From Acidobacteria bacterium 13_2_20CM_2_57_6 (GTDB lineage Bacteria > Acidobacteriota > Terriglobia > Acidiferrales > UBA7541), in contig MNEA01000124.1 of assembly GCA_001917435.1 (NCBI GenBank), forward strand, positions 1-64,000: DNA of 64,000 nt. The letters are read 5' to 3'. Position numbers and translations under genes: made by a program. Position 1 is the stretch's first letter. Each line of letters opens with the position of its first letter. The notes below the pieces were generated by a model. It saw only the letters and a program-made list of their open reading frames with translations. It was not told the origin of the DNA and made no database searches. Below are positions 1 through 8,212 of this stretch, piece by piece.

Positions 1-85
1 CACAACGAATTTGAGGATTAGTAGTACAGGGCATTTCAGGCTAAGCGGTCAAGTAGGGAACGGTCCAGCCCAACAAGTCTCCGGT

Positions 86-112
86 GGGACAGACATTCCT
101 GTCTGCCCTTTT
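86..112. repeat. GGGACAGACA hairpin upstream of the first gene
   Basis: The segment forms a hairpin with CAGACA pairing to TGTCTG across a TTCC loop, extended by GGG pairing with CCC around a bulged A, and is followed by TTTT on the plus strand. It could terminate a gene lying left of the window or be a copy of a dispersed palindromic repeat. Nothing else recognisable lies in bases 1-232 except a TATGAT box at 177-182 that could be a promoter -10 element for the next gene. Confidence 0.45.
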
Positions 113-232
113 CCGTTCGAAACAAATTGTGGCCCTGCACGCACGCGGCATTGGTGTATTTTGCGCCGCGTCGCGGTATGATACGAACTTCGAAGTCCCC
201 GACAGGACCAGCAAATCCAGAGGGCCAAGTCC

Positions 233-1369
233 ATGGCTCACCGCTTCACTATCGGCGTCGAGGAAGAGTTCCAGATCATTGATCCCGCGACGTGCGAATT
301 GCGTTCGCACGTTAGCCAACTCGTCTCTGCGGCTTCTCCGGACATCGCGGAGCAGGTAAAACACGAGCTGCATCAGTCCATCGTTGAGACCGGCACGCGC
401 ATCTGCGAAAACGTGAGCGAGCTTCGCATTGAAATGCACCGCACGCGCGGGGAACTCGTCGCCGCCGCCGAACGCGCCGGGCTCCAGGTGGCGGCCGCAG
501 GCACGCATCCATTTTCAAGCTGGATCGATCAGGTCATCTCTCCGGGCGAGCGCTACCAGCACATCGTCGAAGAGATGGGGCAATTGGCGCGGTCGCTGCT
601 GATCTTCGGCATGCACGTGCATGTGGCCATGCCGGACAAGCAAACCACCATCGACATGATGAACGGTGTGCGCTACTTCCTGCCGCACTTGCTGGCGCTT
701 TCCACCAGTTCGCCATTTTGGATGGGCAGAAATACCGGCTTGAAGTCTTTCCGCACCACGGTGTTTCGCCGCTTTCCGCGGACAGGCGTGCCGGAACAAT
801 TCGAATCGTGGAGCGCGTACGAAAATTTTGTGAACCTCCTGGTAAAGCTGAATTGCATCGATAACGGCAAGAAGATTTGGTGGGATGTGCGTCCCCACCC
901 GATGTTCGGCACGCTGGAATTCCGCATGTTCGACGTTTCAACGAAAGTCGAGGAGGCCGTGGCTATTGCCGCGCTGACGCAGGCGATCATTGTGAAACTG
1001 CACCGACTCTACCAGAGCAACGTGAGCTGGCGGCTCTACCGGCGCGCGCTCATCGAAGAGAATAAATGGCGCGCGGCGCGCTACGGCATTGATGGGAAAC
1101 TGATCGACTTCGGCAAGGAAGCCGAAGTGCCCATGCGCCAGTTGATTCCAGAGTTGCTGGAATTAGTGGATGACGTCGTCGATGACCTGGGCAGCCGCAG
1201 TGCCGTCGAATACGTGCACACCATCATGAGCGAAGGTACCAGCGCGGACCGGCAGCTGCGCATCTACCAGGAAACGGGCGACTTGAAAGCGGTGGTCCGG
1301 CACCTGGTTGCCGAAACCCGCGGAGGCGTCACCGAGCCGCGCACTTCTTCAGCACACGCCGTGAATTGA
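233..1369 (+). CDS. YbdK/GCS2-type carboxylate-amine ligase
   Basis: The 378-residue product fits the glutamate-cysteine ligase family 2 (GCS2, YbdK-like), cytoplasmic enzymes that join a carboxylate to an amine using ATP. Visible hallmarks are GVEEEFQIIDP near residues 8-18, GTHPFSSW near 92, FGMHVHVAMPD near 125, and the basic and aromatic C-terminal half typical of the family. The length is normal. The ATG at 233 has AGAGGG nine bases upstream. It is followed after about 50 bases by two ATP-grasp genes on the same strand, which suggests a shared peptide or amide pathway rather than glutathione synthesis. The true substrates cannot be read from sequence; many YbdK proteins have only weak glutamate-cysteine ligase activity. 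Confidence 0.9.
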   Translation: MAHRFTIGVEEEFQIIDPATCELRSHVSQLVSAASPDIAEQVKHELHQSIVETGTRICENVSELRIEMHRTRGELVAAAERAGLQVAAAGTHPFSSWIDQVISPGERYQHIVEEMGQLARSLLIFGMHVHVAMPDKQTTIDMMNGVRYFLPHLLALSTSSPFWMGRNTGLKSFRTTVFRRFPRTGVPEQFESWSAYENFVNLLVKLNCIDNGKKIWWDVRPHPMFGTLEFRMFDVSTKVEEAVAIAALTQAIIVKLHRLYQSNVSWRLYRRALIEENKWRAARYGIDGKLIDFGKEAEVPMRQLIPELLELVDDVVDDLGSRSAVEYVHTIMSEGTSADRQLRIYQETGDLKAVVRHLVAETRGGVTEPRTSSAHAVN

Positions 1370-1417
1370 CGGCCTCCAAGACGAGGTAGTTCCGCGCGAC
1401 CCTACAGGAGCACGAAC

Positions 1418-2443
1418 ATGAAAACCGTTGGCCTACTCTGCGGGCGGGAATACAGCTTTCCTCCGGCTTTTATCGAGCGCGTGAAGAAGCTGGGCGCCAA
1501 GGATGGCGTGGCTGCCGAATTTGTGAAGCTGGGCGGCACGCGCATGGGCGAGCCTGCGCGATACAGCGTCATCGTCGACCGCATCTCTCATGAAGTTGAA
1601 TATTACCGCGGCTACTTGAAGCATGCCGTCCTTCAGGGAACGTACGTTATCAATAATCCGTTCTGGTGGACGGCCGACGACAAGTATTTCAATTATTCGG
1701 TGGCCGCAAAACTCGGCATCGCGATTCCCAAGACGGTACTGCTGCCCCAGAAGGGCTACCCCCGCGATGTGGACATCACTGCCGAATCACTCCATAACCT
1801 GGAATATCCGGTGGACTGGGACGGGCTGCTCGATTACGTGGGCCGTCCCGCGATCTTGAAGCCCTTTTCGGGCGGCGGCTGGAAACACGTCTACAAAGTG
1901 CATAACAAAGAGAACTTGCTCGCGGCGTATGACAAGACTTCGCCCTACTGCATGACGCTACAAGAGTTCATCGATTTCAATCAGTACGTGCGGTGCTTCA
2001 CTTTCGGCAAGACGGACATTGTGCCCGTTCACTACGATCCCAAGGAACGCAAGTATGTTGTGGATCATCAATACCTGACGCCGGAGCTCGGCACGCGCAT
2101 CGTGAAGGATGCGCAGACCATCAACCATGCGCTGGGCTACGAGATGAATACCATCGAGTTCGCCGTTAAAGATGGGGTGCCCTATGCGATCGACTTCTTG
2201 AATCCGGCGCCGGATTTTGAACGCGACCGCATTACGGAATTTTATTTCGAACACGTCGTGGAAAAGATGGCGCGGCTGGTGATTGACCGCGCGCTGAACG
2301 GCCAGGCTTCGAATCCCTGGCCGCGGTGGGAAGAGATGCTTGGCGTTGGCGCAGCCGCCGGATTTACGGGAGCCCCAAAGAGCGCGGTCGCGGGACAAAA
2401 AAGTGTTGCCGCTCCGGGCGCCGGGGCCTCGCAGAGATCATGA
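1418..2443 (+). CDS. ATP-grasp domain protein, RimK/glutathione synthetase-like
   Basis: This 341-residue protein has no signal peptide and carries ATP-grasp hallmarks: AILKPFSGGGW at about 146-156 (nucleotide-binding Lys148 and glycine-rich loop), LQEFID at 181-186 (hinge acidic residue) and AIDFLNPAPD near 259-268, which offers the Asp and Asn metal ligands. ATP-grasp enzymes form acyl-phosphates and join them to amines, so a peptide- or amide-forming ligase is likely. An AGGAG precedes the ATG closely. The gene stops at 2443, only four bases before the next ATP-grasp gene, which implies translational coupling. I do not recognise a named family. The C-terminal tail after residue 300 is low-complexity (Ala, Gly, Ser). 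Confidence 0.8.
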   Translation: MKTVGLLCGREYSFPPAFIERVKKLGAKDGVAAEFVKLGGTRMGEPARYSVIVDRISHEVEYYRGYLKHAVLQGTYVINNPFWWTADDKYFNYSVAAKLGIAIPKTVLLPQKGYPRDVDITAESLHNLEYPVDWDGLLDYVGRPAILKPFSGGGWKHVYKVHNKENLLAAYDKTSPYCMTLQEFIDFNQYVRCFTFGKTDIVPVHYDPKERKYVVDHQYLTPELGTRIVKDAQTINHALGYEMNTIEFAVKDGVPYAIDFLNPAPDFERDRITEFYFEHVVEKMARLVIDRALNGQASNPWPRWEEMLGVGAAAGFTGAPKSAVAGQKSVAAPGAGASQRS

Positions 2444-2447
2444 AGAA

Positions 2448-3845
2448 ATGACCAGCGCGCCAACACCATCGCCCTTGCCGCCGTCCCCGGCGCAAGAATG
2501 GCATGCCATTCTGAAAGCCACCCTGCTGCGTGTGCCCGCGCTCCCCGAAGATTTGTTCAAGCGCATGCGCAAGGCTCGGCTGACCTTTGGCGACCGGGTT
2601 CACTGTCCTTTCCTGCGCCCGTTTTTTCTTTCTCCTGAAGACGAAACGCGCGTGAGAACCGTCGCGGAGACCATCGCAGATCTTGGCGAGCGTATCGCGA
2701 GCGCCGCTCTGGACGACAAGCAGCTTTTTGCGCAATTGCATCTCCGGGAGGAAGAGGAGCGTCTCGCACGGATTCCCACGGGATTTGGGCGAGCGAGCAC
2801 GGCCTCGCGTCTGGATGCGTTTTTGTTGCCGGACTCTCTGAAGTTTGCGGAATACAACGGAGAATCGCCGGCGGGCGCGGGCTACTCAGAAACGCTTGCG
2901 GAGATTTTCCGCGGACTCCCGGTGATGGGCAAATTTGCGCAGACGCACCACGTTCACAGTTATCCTCTCAGCGCCAAACTCCTCGATGCCCTGGTGATGA
3001 GCTACCTGGACTGGGGAGGACCGTCCGCGAAGCCACAGATTGCGATTGTGGACTGGGAAGACGTTCCGACCATGAGTGAGTTTGAAATCCTCAAGGAGCG
3101 CTTTGAGAGAATGGGCATCCCGACGCTGATCGCCGATCCGCGTGAGCTCGAATGGGACGGGAAGTCTCTTGTCGCGCGGGACAAGAAGATCGATCTCGTC
3201 TATCGCCGGGTGCTTATCAACGACATTGTGGCCAAGCCTGCCGAGTGTTCCGCGCTGGTCAAAGCCTATTCGGCGAACGCCGTGTGTATGGCGAATAACT
3301 TTCGCTGCAAGATTCCGCACGTAAAGGCGTTTTTCGCCGTGCTGACCGACGAGCAAAACGGTGCACTCTTCTCCCACGGCGAACGCGAACTCATCCGGAA
3401 TCATATTCCCTGGACGCGTGTCGTTGCGGATGTCGGGACGGCGCACTACGGCCAGCACGTCGATTTGCTCGCGTTGATCCGTAAAGAGCGCGAGAACCTG
3501 GTGCTGAAACCCAGCGATGAGTACGGCGGTTCCGGTGTGACGCTTGGCTGGGAAACCAATGAGGCCGACTGGGACATGGCGATCGAACGCGCTCTTTCCG
3601 CGAAGAATGGCGTTTGGATCGTCCAGGAGCGCATCCCCATCCGTCGCGAAGTCTTTCCTTACATCGCGGATGTCGGCAGAGTTGACTACCGCGACATGCT
3701 GGTGGATTTCGCGCCCTACCTGTTTCGCGGAAAAGTCTGCGGCTTTCTTACCCGTCTCAGCGCCACCGGCCTCGCCAATGTAACCAGCGGTGGCGGCCAA
3801 GTCCCGGCATTTCGCGTTTCCCCGCGAAGCTCACTAGCCAACTAG
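2448..3845 (+). CDS. Circularly permuted ATP-grasp-like ligase
   Basis: The product of about 465 residues resembles circularly permuted (type 2) ATP-grasp or glutathionylspermidine-synthetase-like proteins. Visible motifs are FAEYNGESPAGAG in the first third, LVLKPSDEYGGSGV (nucleotide-binding lysine and glycine loop), VWIVQERIPI, and a C-terminal SGGGQVPAFRV. The reading frame opens upstream at 2340, but that part overlaps the previous gene in another frame; the ATG at 2448, four bases after the upstream stop, is the natural start. It sits in a row with a GCS2-like ligase and another ATP-grasp enzyme, a combination known from predicted amidoligase operons. Substrate unknown. Confidence 0.8.
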   Translation: MTSAPTPSPLPPSPAQEWHAILKATLLRVPALPEDLFKRMRKARLTFGDRVHCPFLRPFFLSPEDETRVRTVAETIADLGERIASAALDDKQLFAQLHLREEEERLARIPTGFGRASTASRLDAFLLPDSLKFAEYNGESPAGAGYSETLAEIFRGLPVMGKFAQTHHVHSYPLSAKLLDALVMSYLDWGGPSAKPQIAIVDWEDVPTMSEFEILKERFERMGIPTLIADPRELEWDGKSLVARDKKIDLVYRRVLINDIVAKPAECSALVKAYSANAVCMANNFRCKIPHVKAFFAVLTDEQNGALFSHGERELIRNHIPWTRVVADVGTAHYGQHVDLLALIRKERENLVLKPSDEYGGSGVTLGWETNEADWDMAIERALSAKNGVWIVQERIPIRREVFPYIADVGRVDYRDMLVDFAPYLFRGKVCGFLTRLSATGLANVTSGGGQVPAFRVSPRSSLAN

Positions 3846-3993
3846 TCTCGTAGGCTTTTACGCGGGAGGCGCTTACGCGTGCCTTGTCCCTCGTGGCAGG
3901 TTTTTTGACCGCCCAATCGGCCAGTTGAGGAAAAGGAGTCTCAGTAACCTACCGTAGATAAAAAATCAGGCCGATTCAAGTAGAATTATCTGG

Positions 3994-5019
3994 ATGAACT
4001 TTGGTTGTCCACAACCAGACTTGATGCCCGGCGCGCGAAACGCCGTGGAAACGTGTCTCGGAGTGCGTTCTGGAGAACATGTGGCGCTAATTGCTGATGA
4101 AGCCAGCCGCGCCGTCGCTGCCAGCATCGCCGCCGCGCTCAACGACAGGCGTGCGCCTTACACCGGATTACTGTTGGAAGACTTTGGTCCGCGGCCGATG
4201 AGCGCCGCGCCCCCGCCGGTGCTGCAAGCTCTGGAGACCGCAGATATCGGCGTGATGTGCATGACGCCTCAGCCGGGCGAACTGGGCGCGCGCATGGCCA
4301 TCGTAAGAGTTGTGGAGCGCCGCCAGATTCGCTACGCGCACATGGTCGGCGTCACGCCGCAAATCATGCAGCAGGGCATGCGCGCGGACTACAAGCTGGT
4401 GGACCGCCTGAGCGACAGCTTGCGTGAGCGCATGGTACGCGCCGAGACGCTCACTGTAAAAACCGAAGCCGGTACAGAAATTGCCGCGCATTTCGATCGC
4501 GGACTCGACTGGGTGAAGACCAGCGGGCTCATCAGCCCGCGCTACTGGTCGAATCTGCCGGCTGGCGAAGTCTTCACCACGCCCGCAACTGTTGACGGAA
4601 CTTTCGTCTGCGACGCCACCGCCGGCGATCACTTCAACGGAAAATACGGCGACTTGCAGTCCACGCCTCTAACGCTGGAGATCAAGGACGCGCGCCTCGT
4701 GGGCGTCCACTGTGCACGCAAGGATTTAGAGCAGGAGTTCTGGGATTATTGCCACACGGACGAAAACAGCGACCGCGTCGGCGAACTCGCGTTCGGTACC
4801 AACCTTGGACTTTCTGAAATGATTGGCATTCTCCTCCAAGATGAAAAATGTCCCGGTGTCCACATCGCTTTCGGCGATCCTTACGGCAGCCAGACCCACG
4901 CCGTTTGGAAATCGAAGACACACGTCGACGTGCTAACCCGCAAGTGCGACGTCTGGATCGACGACGACCAGGTCATCGAAAAAGGGCATTACCAGCTCGC
5001 CCACCTCGGCCTTGCCTGA
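3994..5019 (+). CDS. M29-family (aminopeptidase T-like) metallopeptidase
   Basis: The 341-residue protein matches thermophilic metalloprotease family M29, cytoplasmic aminopeptidases with a two-metal centre. Candidate metal ligands are the glutamate in GELAFGTN, the histidine of HIAFGDPYG and the HVD (H-x-D) motif near the C-terminus. It is somewhat short for the family (usually about 370-410 residues), mainly in the N-terminal half. No Shine-Dalgarno precedes ATG 3994; a TAGAAT box at 3981-3986 lies so close that a leaderless transcript is possible. The alternative start Met11 is also plausible. Its position after the ligase genes suggests it trims or recycles their peptide-like product, which is inference. 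Confidence 0.85.
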   Translation: MNFGCPQPDLMPGARNAVETCLGVRSGEHVALIADEASRAVAASIAAALNDRRAPYTGLLLEDFGPRPMSAAPPPVLQALETADIGVMCMTPQPGELGARMAIVRVVERRQIRYAHMVGVTPQIMQQGMRADYKLVDRLSDSLRERMVRAETLTVKTEAGTEIAAHFDRGLDWVKTSGLISPRYWSNLPAGEVFTTPATVDGTFVCDATAGDHFNGKYGDLQSTPLTLEIKDARLVGVHCARKDLEQEFWDYCHTDENSDRVGELAFGTNLGLSEMIGILLQDEKCPGVHIAFGDPYGSQTHAVWKSKTHVDVLTRKCDVWIDDDQVIEKGHYQLAHLGLA

Positions 5020-5052
5020 AGTCTTTCTCTCCCGTTCCACCGAAGAGCAAAC

Positions 5053-5784
5053 TCAGAAAAGCTTGGAAATATATTCACGCATCTGGTGCTTCCAGTACGG
5101 CCAGTCGTGGCCGCCCTGCGGGCCCCAGTTATCCAGCGAATGCCGGATGCCCTTGCCGGAGAGCACTTCAGACAGGCGGTAGGTGGGCCCGCTGTTCTCC
5201 CATGGACCCGTGCCGGTGCTCAGGTGAATGTCGCAACTGGCAATCTGCTGATAGAACCACGGATCGCTGGCATTCGAGAGATAATCGACGGGATTGTTGA
5301 AATAAAAATTGTCGTCGTACATGCCCTCCATGAAATTCCGCAAGTCGTAAACACCGGACATCGCGAAGCAGCGCTTGATGACGTCCGGGTGCTTAAACAG
5401 GCTGTTCGCGGCGTGGTACGCGCCAAACGAAGCGCCCATCGTTGTAATCGCAATGCCCTGCGTCTGGCAATGGTTCCAGATAAAAGGCACGACCTCTTCG
5501 CGCAGGTAAGAATCAAAGACCGCCTGGACGTAGCTGCGGTGAAACGGGTGCGCTCCCTTGTTGTAAAAACTGTGCCCATTGATCGAATTCATGCAGAAGA
5601 ATTTGATTCTTCCTGCGTCGATGAAATCCGCGAGCGCACCGATCATGCTCTGGCCCTCGAGCTCCCACTCGTCGCCGGCGCTGGTCGGAAAACCAAGCAG
5701 CGGCGCGCCCCAATGCCCGTAAACGACGACGCCCAGCTCCATGCCAAGCCGGTGAGAGTACCAGCGGTGATATTCGCGTTGCAT
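5053..5784 (-). CDS. Putative esterase, alpha/beta hydrolase (esterase D-like)
   Basis: The product of about 243 residues is an alpha/beta hydrolase of the putative-esterase type. The nucleophile elbow is GASFG in TTMGASFGAYHAA, and HDWPYW near the C-terminus offers the catalytic histidine. The frame is open to 5952, but the ATG at 5784 has AGAGG seven bases upstream and begins the conserved MQREYHRWYS segment, so the shorter form is preferred. No signal peptide is seen in that form. The gene converges with the M29 peptidase and is divergent from the methyltransferase; the substrate is unknown. Confidence 0.85.
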   Translation of the reverse strand: MQREYHRWYSHRLGMELGVVVYGHWGAPLLGFPTSAGDEWELEGQSMIGALADFIDAGRIKFFCMNSINGHSFYNKGAHPFHRSYVQAVFDSYLREEVVPFIWNHCQTQGIAITTMGASFGAYHAANSLFKHPDVIKRCFAMSGVYDLRNFMEGMYDDNFYFNNPVDYLSNASDPWFYQQIASCDIHLSTGTGPWENSGPTYRLSEVLSGKGIRHSLDNWGPQGGHDWPYWKHQMREYISKLF

Positions 5785-5930
5785 CGGTCGCCTCTTGGTT
5801 GTTGCGGGGAGAAAAGAGTATGCCAGCCCGGCCGGGTGCGGGCAATCGGCTTGCAGCGAAGAGAAACCTTTTGAGACCATCCGCATGTATAATCTGTGAC
5901 TTCTAAACGCCCAGACAGGAGAGTTCATCG

Positions 5931-6953
5931 ATGGCCACACCCATTCCAACAAGCCGGCCTAGTCCGGAACGCGTTTTCAATACCCTCAACGCCTTTCAAC
6001 AAACCGCGGCGCTGAAAGCGGGAATCGAATTGGATATCTTCACGGCCATCGCGGACGGCGCGAATACCACGGCTTTGCTTGCCGAGAAGACCGGCGCCGC
6101 GGAACGCGGTGTGCGCATCCTCTGCGACTACCTGACCATCCATGAATTCCTAGCCAAGAACAATGGCCGCTACTCCCTCTCGCAGGAGTCTGCCATTTTT
6201 CTCAACCGGCATTCGCCCGCATATATGGGAACTTTGGCGGATTTTCTTGCCAGCGCGGAGCCCAAGAGAAATTTCGACGCACTGACGGAATCGGTAAGAA
6301 AAGGCGGCACTTCAGTCGCACAAGGCGACAATACCAAACCAAACGACGAACTTTGGGTGACCTTCGCGAGAACCATGGCGCCGCTGACGACGGTGTCGGC
6401 CGGGTTTATCGCGGACCTAGCCCTCGCGAAGGAAGGAAAAACATGCAAAGTACTGGACATCGCTGCGGGGCACGGGATGTTTGGCATCACCATTGCCAAG
6501 CTAAATCCGAACGCGCACATCACCGCGGCTGACTGGGCTCCGGTCCTGGCAGTCGCAAAGGAAAATGCAGCGGCCGCGGGCGTAGCGGATCGAGTCGCGT
6601 TCCGGCCCGGAAGCGCGTTTGAAGCAGACCTGGGCGAAGGCTACGATTTCGTACTGCTGACAAACATCTTTCACCACTTCGACGTGCCAACTTGCGAAAA
6701 ACTGATGCGCCGTGTTCATGCGGCACTAAAACCTGGCGGCAAAGCAATCACACTTGAGTTTGTCCCCAATGAAGATGGCGTCACGCCCCCGACGGCCGCG
6801 GCTTTCAGTCTCATTATGCTGGCACTAACGGACGCGGGCGATGCTTACACCTTTCCGCAATATGAGAACATGTTTGCGAATGCCGGGTTCGTGAAAACGA
6901 CGCAGCATTCGATTCCGGACTCGCCGCAGCAAGTGCTCCTCTCGGAGAAATAG
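5931..6953 (+). CDS. SAM-dependent O-methyltransferase with dimerisation domain
   Basis: This 340-residue class I methyltransferase has the two-part layout of small-molecule O-methyltransferases: an N-terminal winged-helix dimerisation region (residues about 10-100, with [13 protein letters not shown]) and a Rossmann domain with SAM-binding [12 protein letters not shown] near 174, an acidic AADWAPVL after strand 2, and LTNIFHHFD. An AGGAGAG site precedes ATG 5931. It is followed after 8 bases by a DinB gene, so the two are probably cotranscribed. The acceptor (often a hydroxylated aromatic or polyketide) cannot be told. Confidence 0.88.
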   Translation: MATPIPTSRPSPERVFNTLNAFQQTAALKAGIELDIFTAIADGANTTALLAEKTGAAERGVRILCDYLTIHEFLAKNNGRYSLSQESAIFLNRHSPAYMGTLADFLASAEPKRNFDALTESVRKGGTSVAQGDNTKPNDELWVTFARTMAPLTTVSAGFIADLALAKEGKTCKVLDIAAGHGMFGITIAKLNPNAHITAADWAPVLAVAKENAAAAGVADRVAFRPGSAFEADLGEGYDFVLLTNIFHHFDVPTCEKLMRRVHAALKPGGKAITLEFVPNEDGVTPPTAAAFSLIMLALTDAGDAYTFPQYENMFANAGFVKTTQHSIPDSPQQVLLSEK

Positions 6954-6961
6954 GAACCCTT

Positions 6962-7489
6962 GTGAAGAAAAAATCCAAGAAAATTGCGAAGAAGAAAAGC
7001 AATGAAGGAAACCACGATAACGTGCTGCGCGAGCACCTCGTCGCCCTATTGAAGGGCGGCCATGCGCATGTCCACTTCATGGATGCGATCGAAGGTTTCC
7101 CCGAAGCCAAACGAGGAACCTTCGTCGAAGGCCTGCCGCACACGGGATGGCAATTGCTGGAGCACGCGCGGATCGCGCAATGGGACATCCTGGAGTTTAG
7201 CCGCAGCGCAAAGCACGTCTCTCCGGGATTTCCTGAGGGATACTGGCCGAAAACTCCCGTGCCGCCGGATGAGGCTGCTTGGAAAAAAAGCGTGCAAGAG
7301 TTCCAGCACGACCTTCAGGAAATGATCAAGCTCGTTAAGAATCCGAAAACTGATTTGTACGCCGCGATTCCACACGGAGACGGCCAGACGATTCTTCGCG
7401 AAGCCCTCCTTCTGGCGGATCACAACGCCTATCATTTGGGCCAACTGGTTGATTTGCGCCGCGCGCTGGGCGCCTGGCCGGAATCGTAA
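6962..7489 (+). CDS. DinB-family putative metalloenzyme
   Basis: The 175-residue protein fits the DinB/YfiT-like four-helix-bundle superfamily, often with a three-histidine metal site; here the candidates are the histidines in [11 protein letters not shown] and in the C-terminal [11 protein letters not shown] motif. The N-terminus is a lysine-rich tail ([11 protein letters not shown]). Translation would start at GTG 6962, 8 bases after the methyltransferase stop. Members act as thiol-dependent transferases or have unknown activity; here the role is unknown. Confidence 0.82.
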   Translation: MKKKSKKIAKKKSNEGNHDNVLREHLVALLKGGHAHVHFMDAIEGFPEAKRGTFVEGLPHTGWQLLEHARIAQWDILEFSRSAKHVSPGFPEGYWPKTPVPPDEAAWKKSVQEFQHDLQEMIKLVKNPKTDLYAAIPHGDGQTILREALLLADHNAYHLGQLVDLRRALGAWPES

Positions 7490-7532
7490 GCACTCGCGAA
7501 TCAAGGTCAGACTGGATAATCGCGAATTTTCT

Positions 7533-8000
7533 TCAGTAGGGCGTCTTGTTTTCCTGCTGTTTCCACGCCGAAAAAACAGCGAGAGAATCGTCGCGAAGAA
7601 GTTGCGTCATCGGAATCCGCCGTACCACCGGCGCAATCTTCAATTCCTGATAAATGAAAGCGTCGTCAAACCCCGCGTCGGCGGCGTCGGCCGCGGTTGC
7701 AGCATAGAAAGTTCGCGCAGGACGCGCCCAGTAAATTGCTCCCAGGCACATTGGGCAGGGTTCGCACGTCGTATAAAGGTCGCAGCCGGGCAGTTGAAAA
7801 TCAGCCAGAACGCGGCATGCCTCGCGAATGGCCACGACTTCCGCATGCGCCGTGGGATCGTTTGTACGCGTGACGCGGTTCGTGCCTTCCGCAACAATGT
7901 GCCCGTCCTTAACGATCAGCGCGGCGAACGGTCCCCCGCTGCCCGAGTGGACATTTTCCAGCGCCAGCGCGATGGCGCGCCGCATGAACTCTGGGGACAT
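7533..8000 (-). CDS. Nucleoside/guanine deaminase (CDA fold)
   Basis: The 155-residue protein is a zinc-dependent deaminase of the cytidine deaminase superfamily. It has the HAE motif (TAHAEVVAIREA, zinc ligand and proton shuttle) and the CEPCPMCLGAIYW motif (two cysteine ligands). The aspartate-containing FDDAFIYQE region and the short length are closer to guanine deaminase GuaD than to tRNA adenosine deaminase TadA, but TadA-like function cannot be excluded. The ATG at 8000 is the only reasonable start. It is monocistronic and divergent from the molybdenum hydroxylase gene. Confidence 0.88.
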   Translation of the reverse strand: MSPEFMRRAIALALENVHSGSGGPFAALIVKDGHIVAEGTNRVTRTNDPTAHAEVVAIREACRVLADFQLPGCDLYTTCEPCPMCLGAIYWARPARTFYAATAADAADAGFDDAFIYQELKIAPVVRRIPMTQLLRDDSLAVFSAWKQQENKTPY

Positions 8001-8212
8001 AACCGGCCCTTCTACCGTGTCTCAGATTGTACTGTCCGGCCCAAAATCGCAACGCGCTATTATTCCCGTGCGCGGAATCTCTTACTGCCGGGCGATCAGC
8101 GCAGCGCGCTTCCCCGCCGCCGGACTTGCAAGATAACCAAATGGCGGTACGATGGTGCATTCCACTGCACGGTTTTGCATTTATTTTCGTCCAGTGGCGG
8201 AGCGAGGGGCGC

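Noticed and set aside
2886-3800. 304-codon minus-strand ORF opposite the ATP-grasp gene
   Set aside because: Antisense shadow of a conserved gene with ATP-grasp motifs; no ribosome site.
3871-3912. Rho-independent terminator after the second ATP-grasp gene
   Set aside because: A T-run (GGTTTTTTG) is present, but the stem before it (TGCC/GGCA) is only four pairs.
5086-5874. Long plus-strand ORF (262 codons) opposite the esterase
   Set aside because: It mirrors the esterase frame, has no start signal and low-complexity arginine/valine composition. The minus-strand frame has clear alpha/beta hydrolase motifs.
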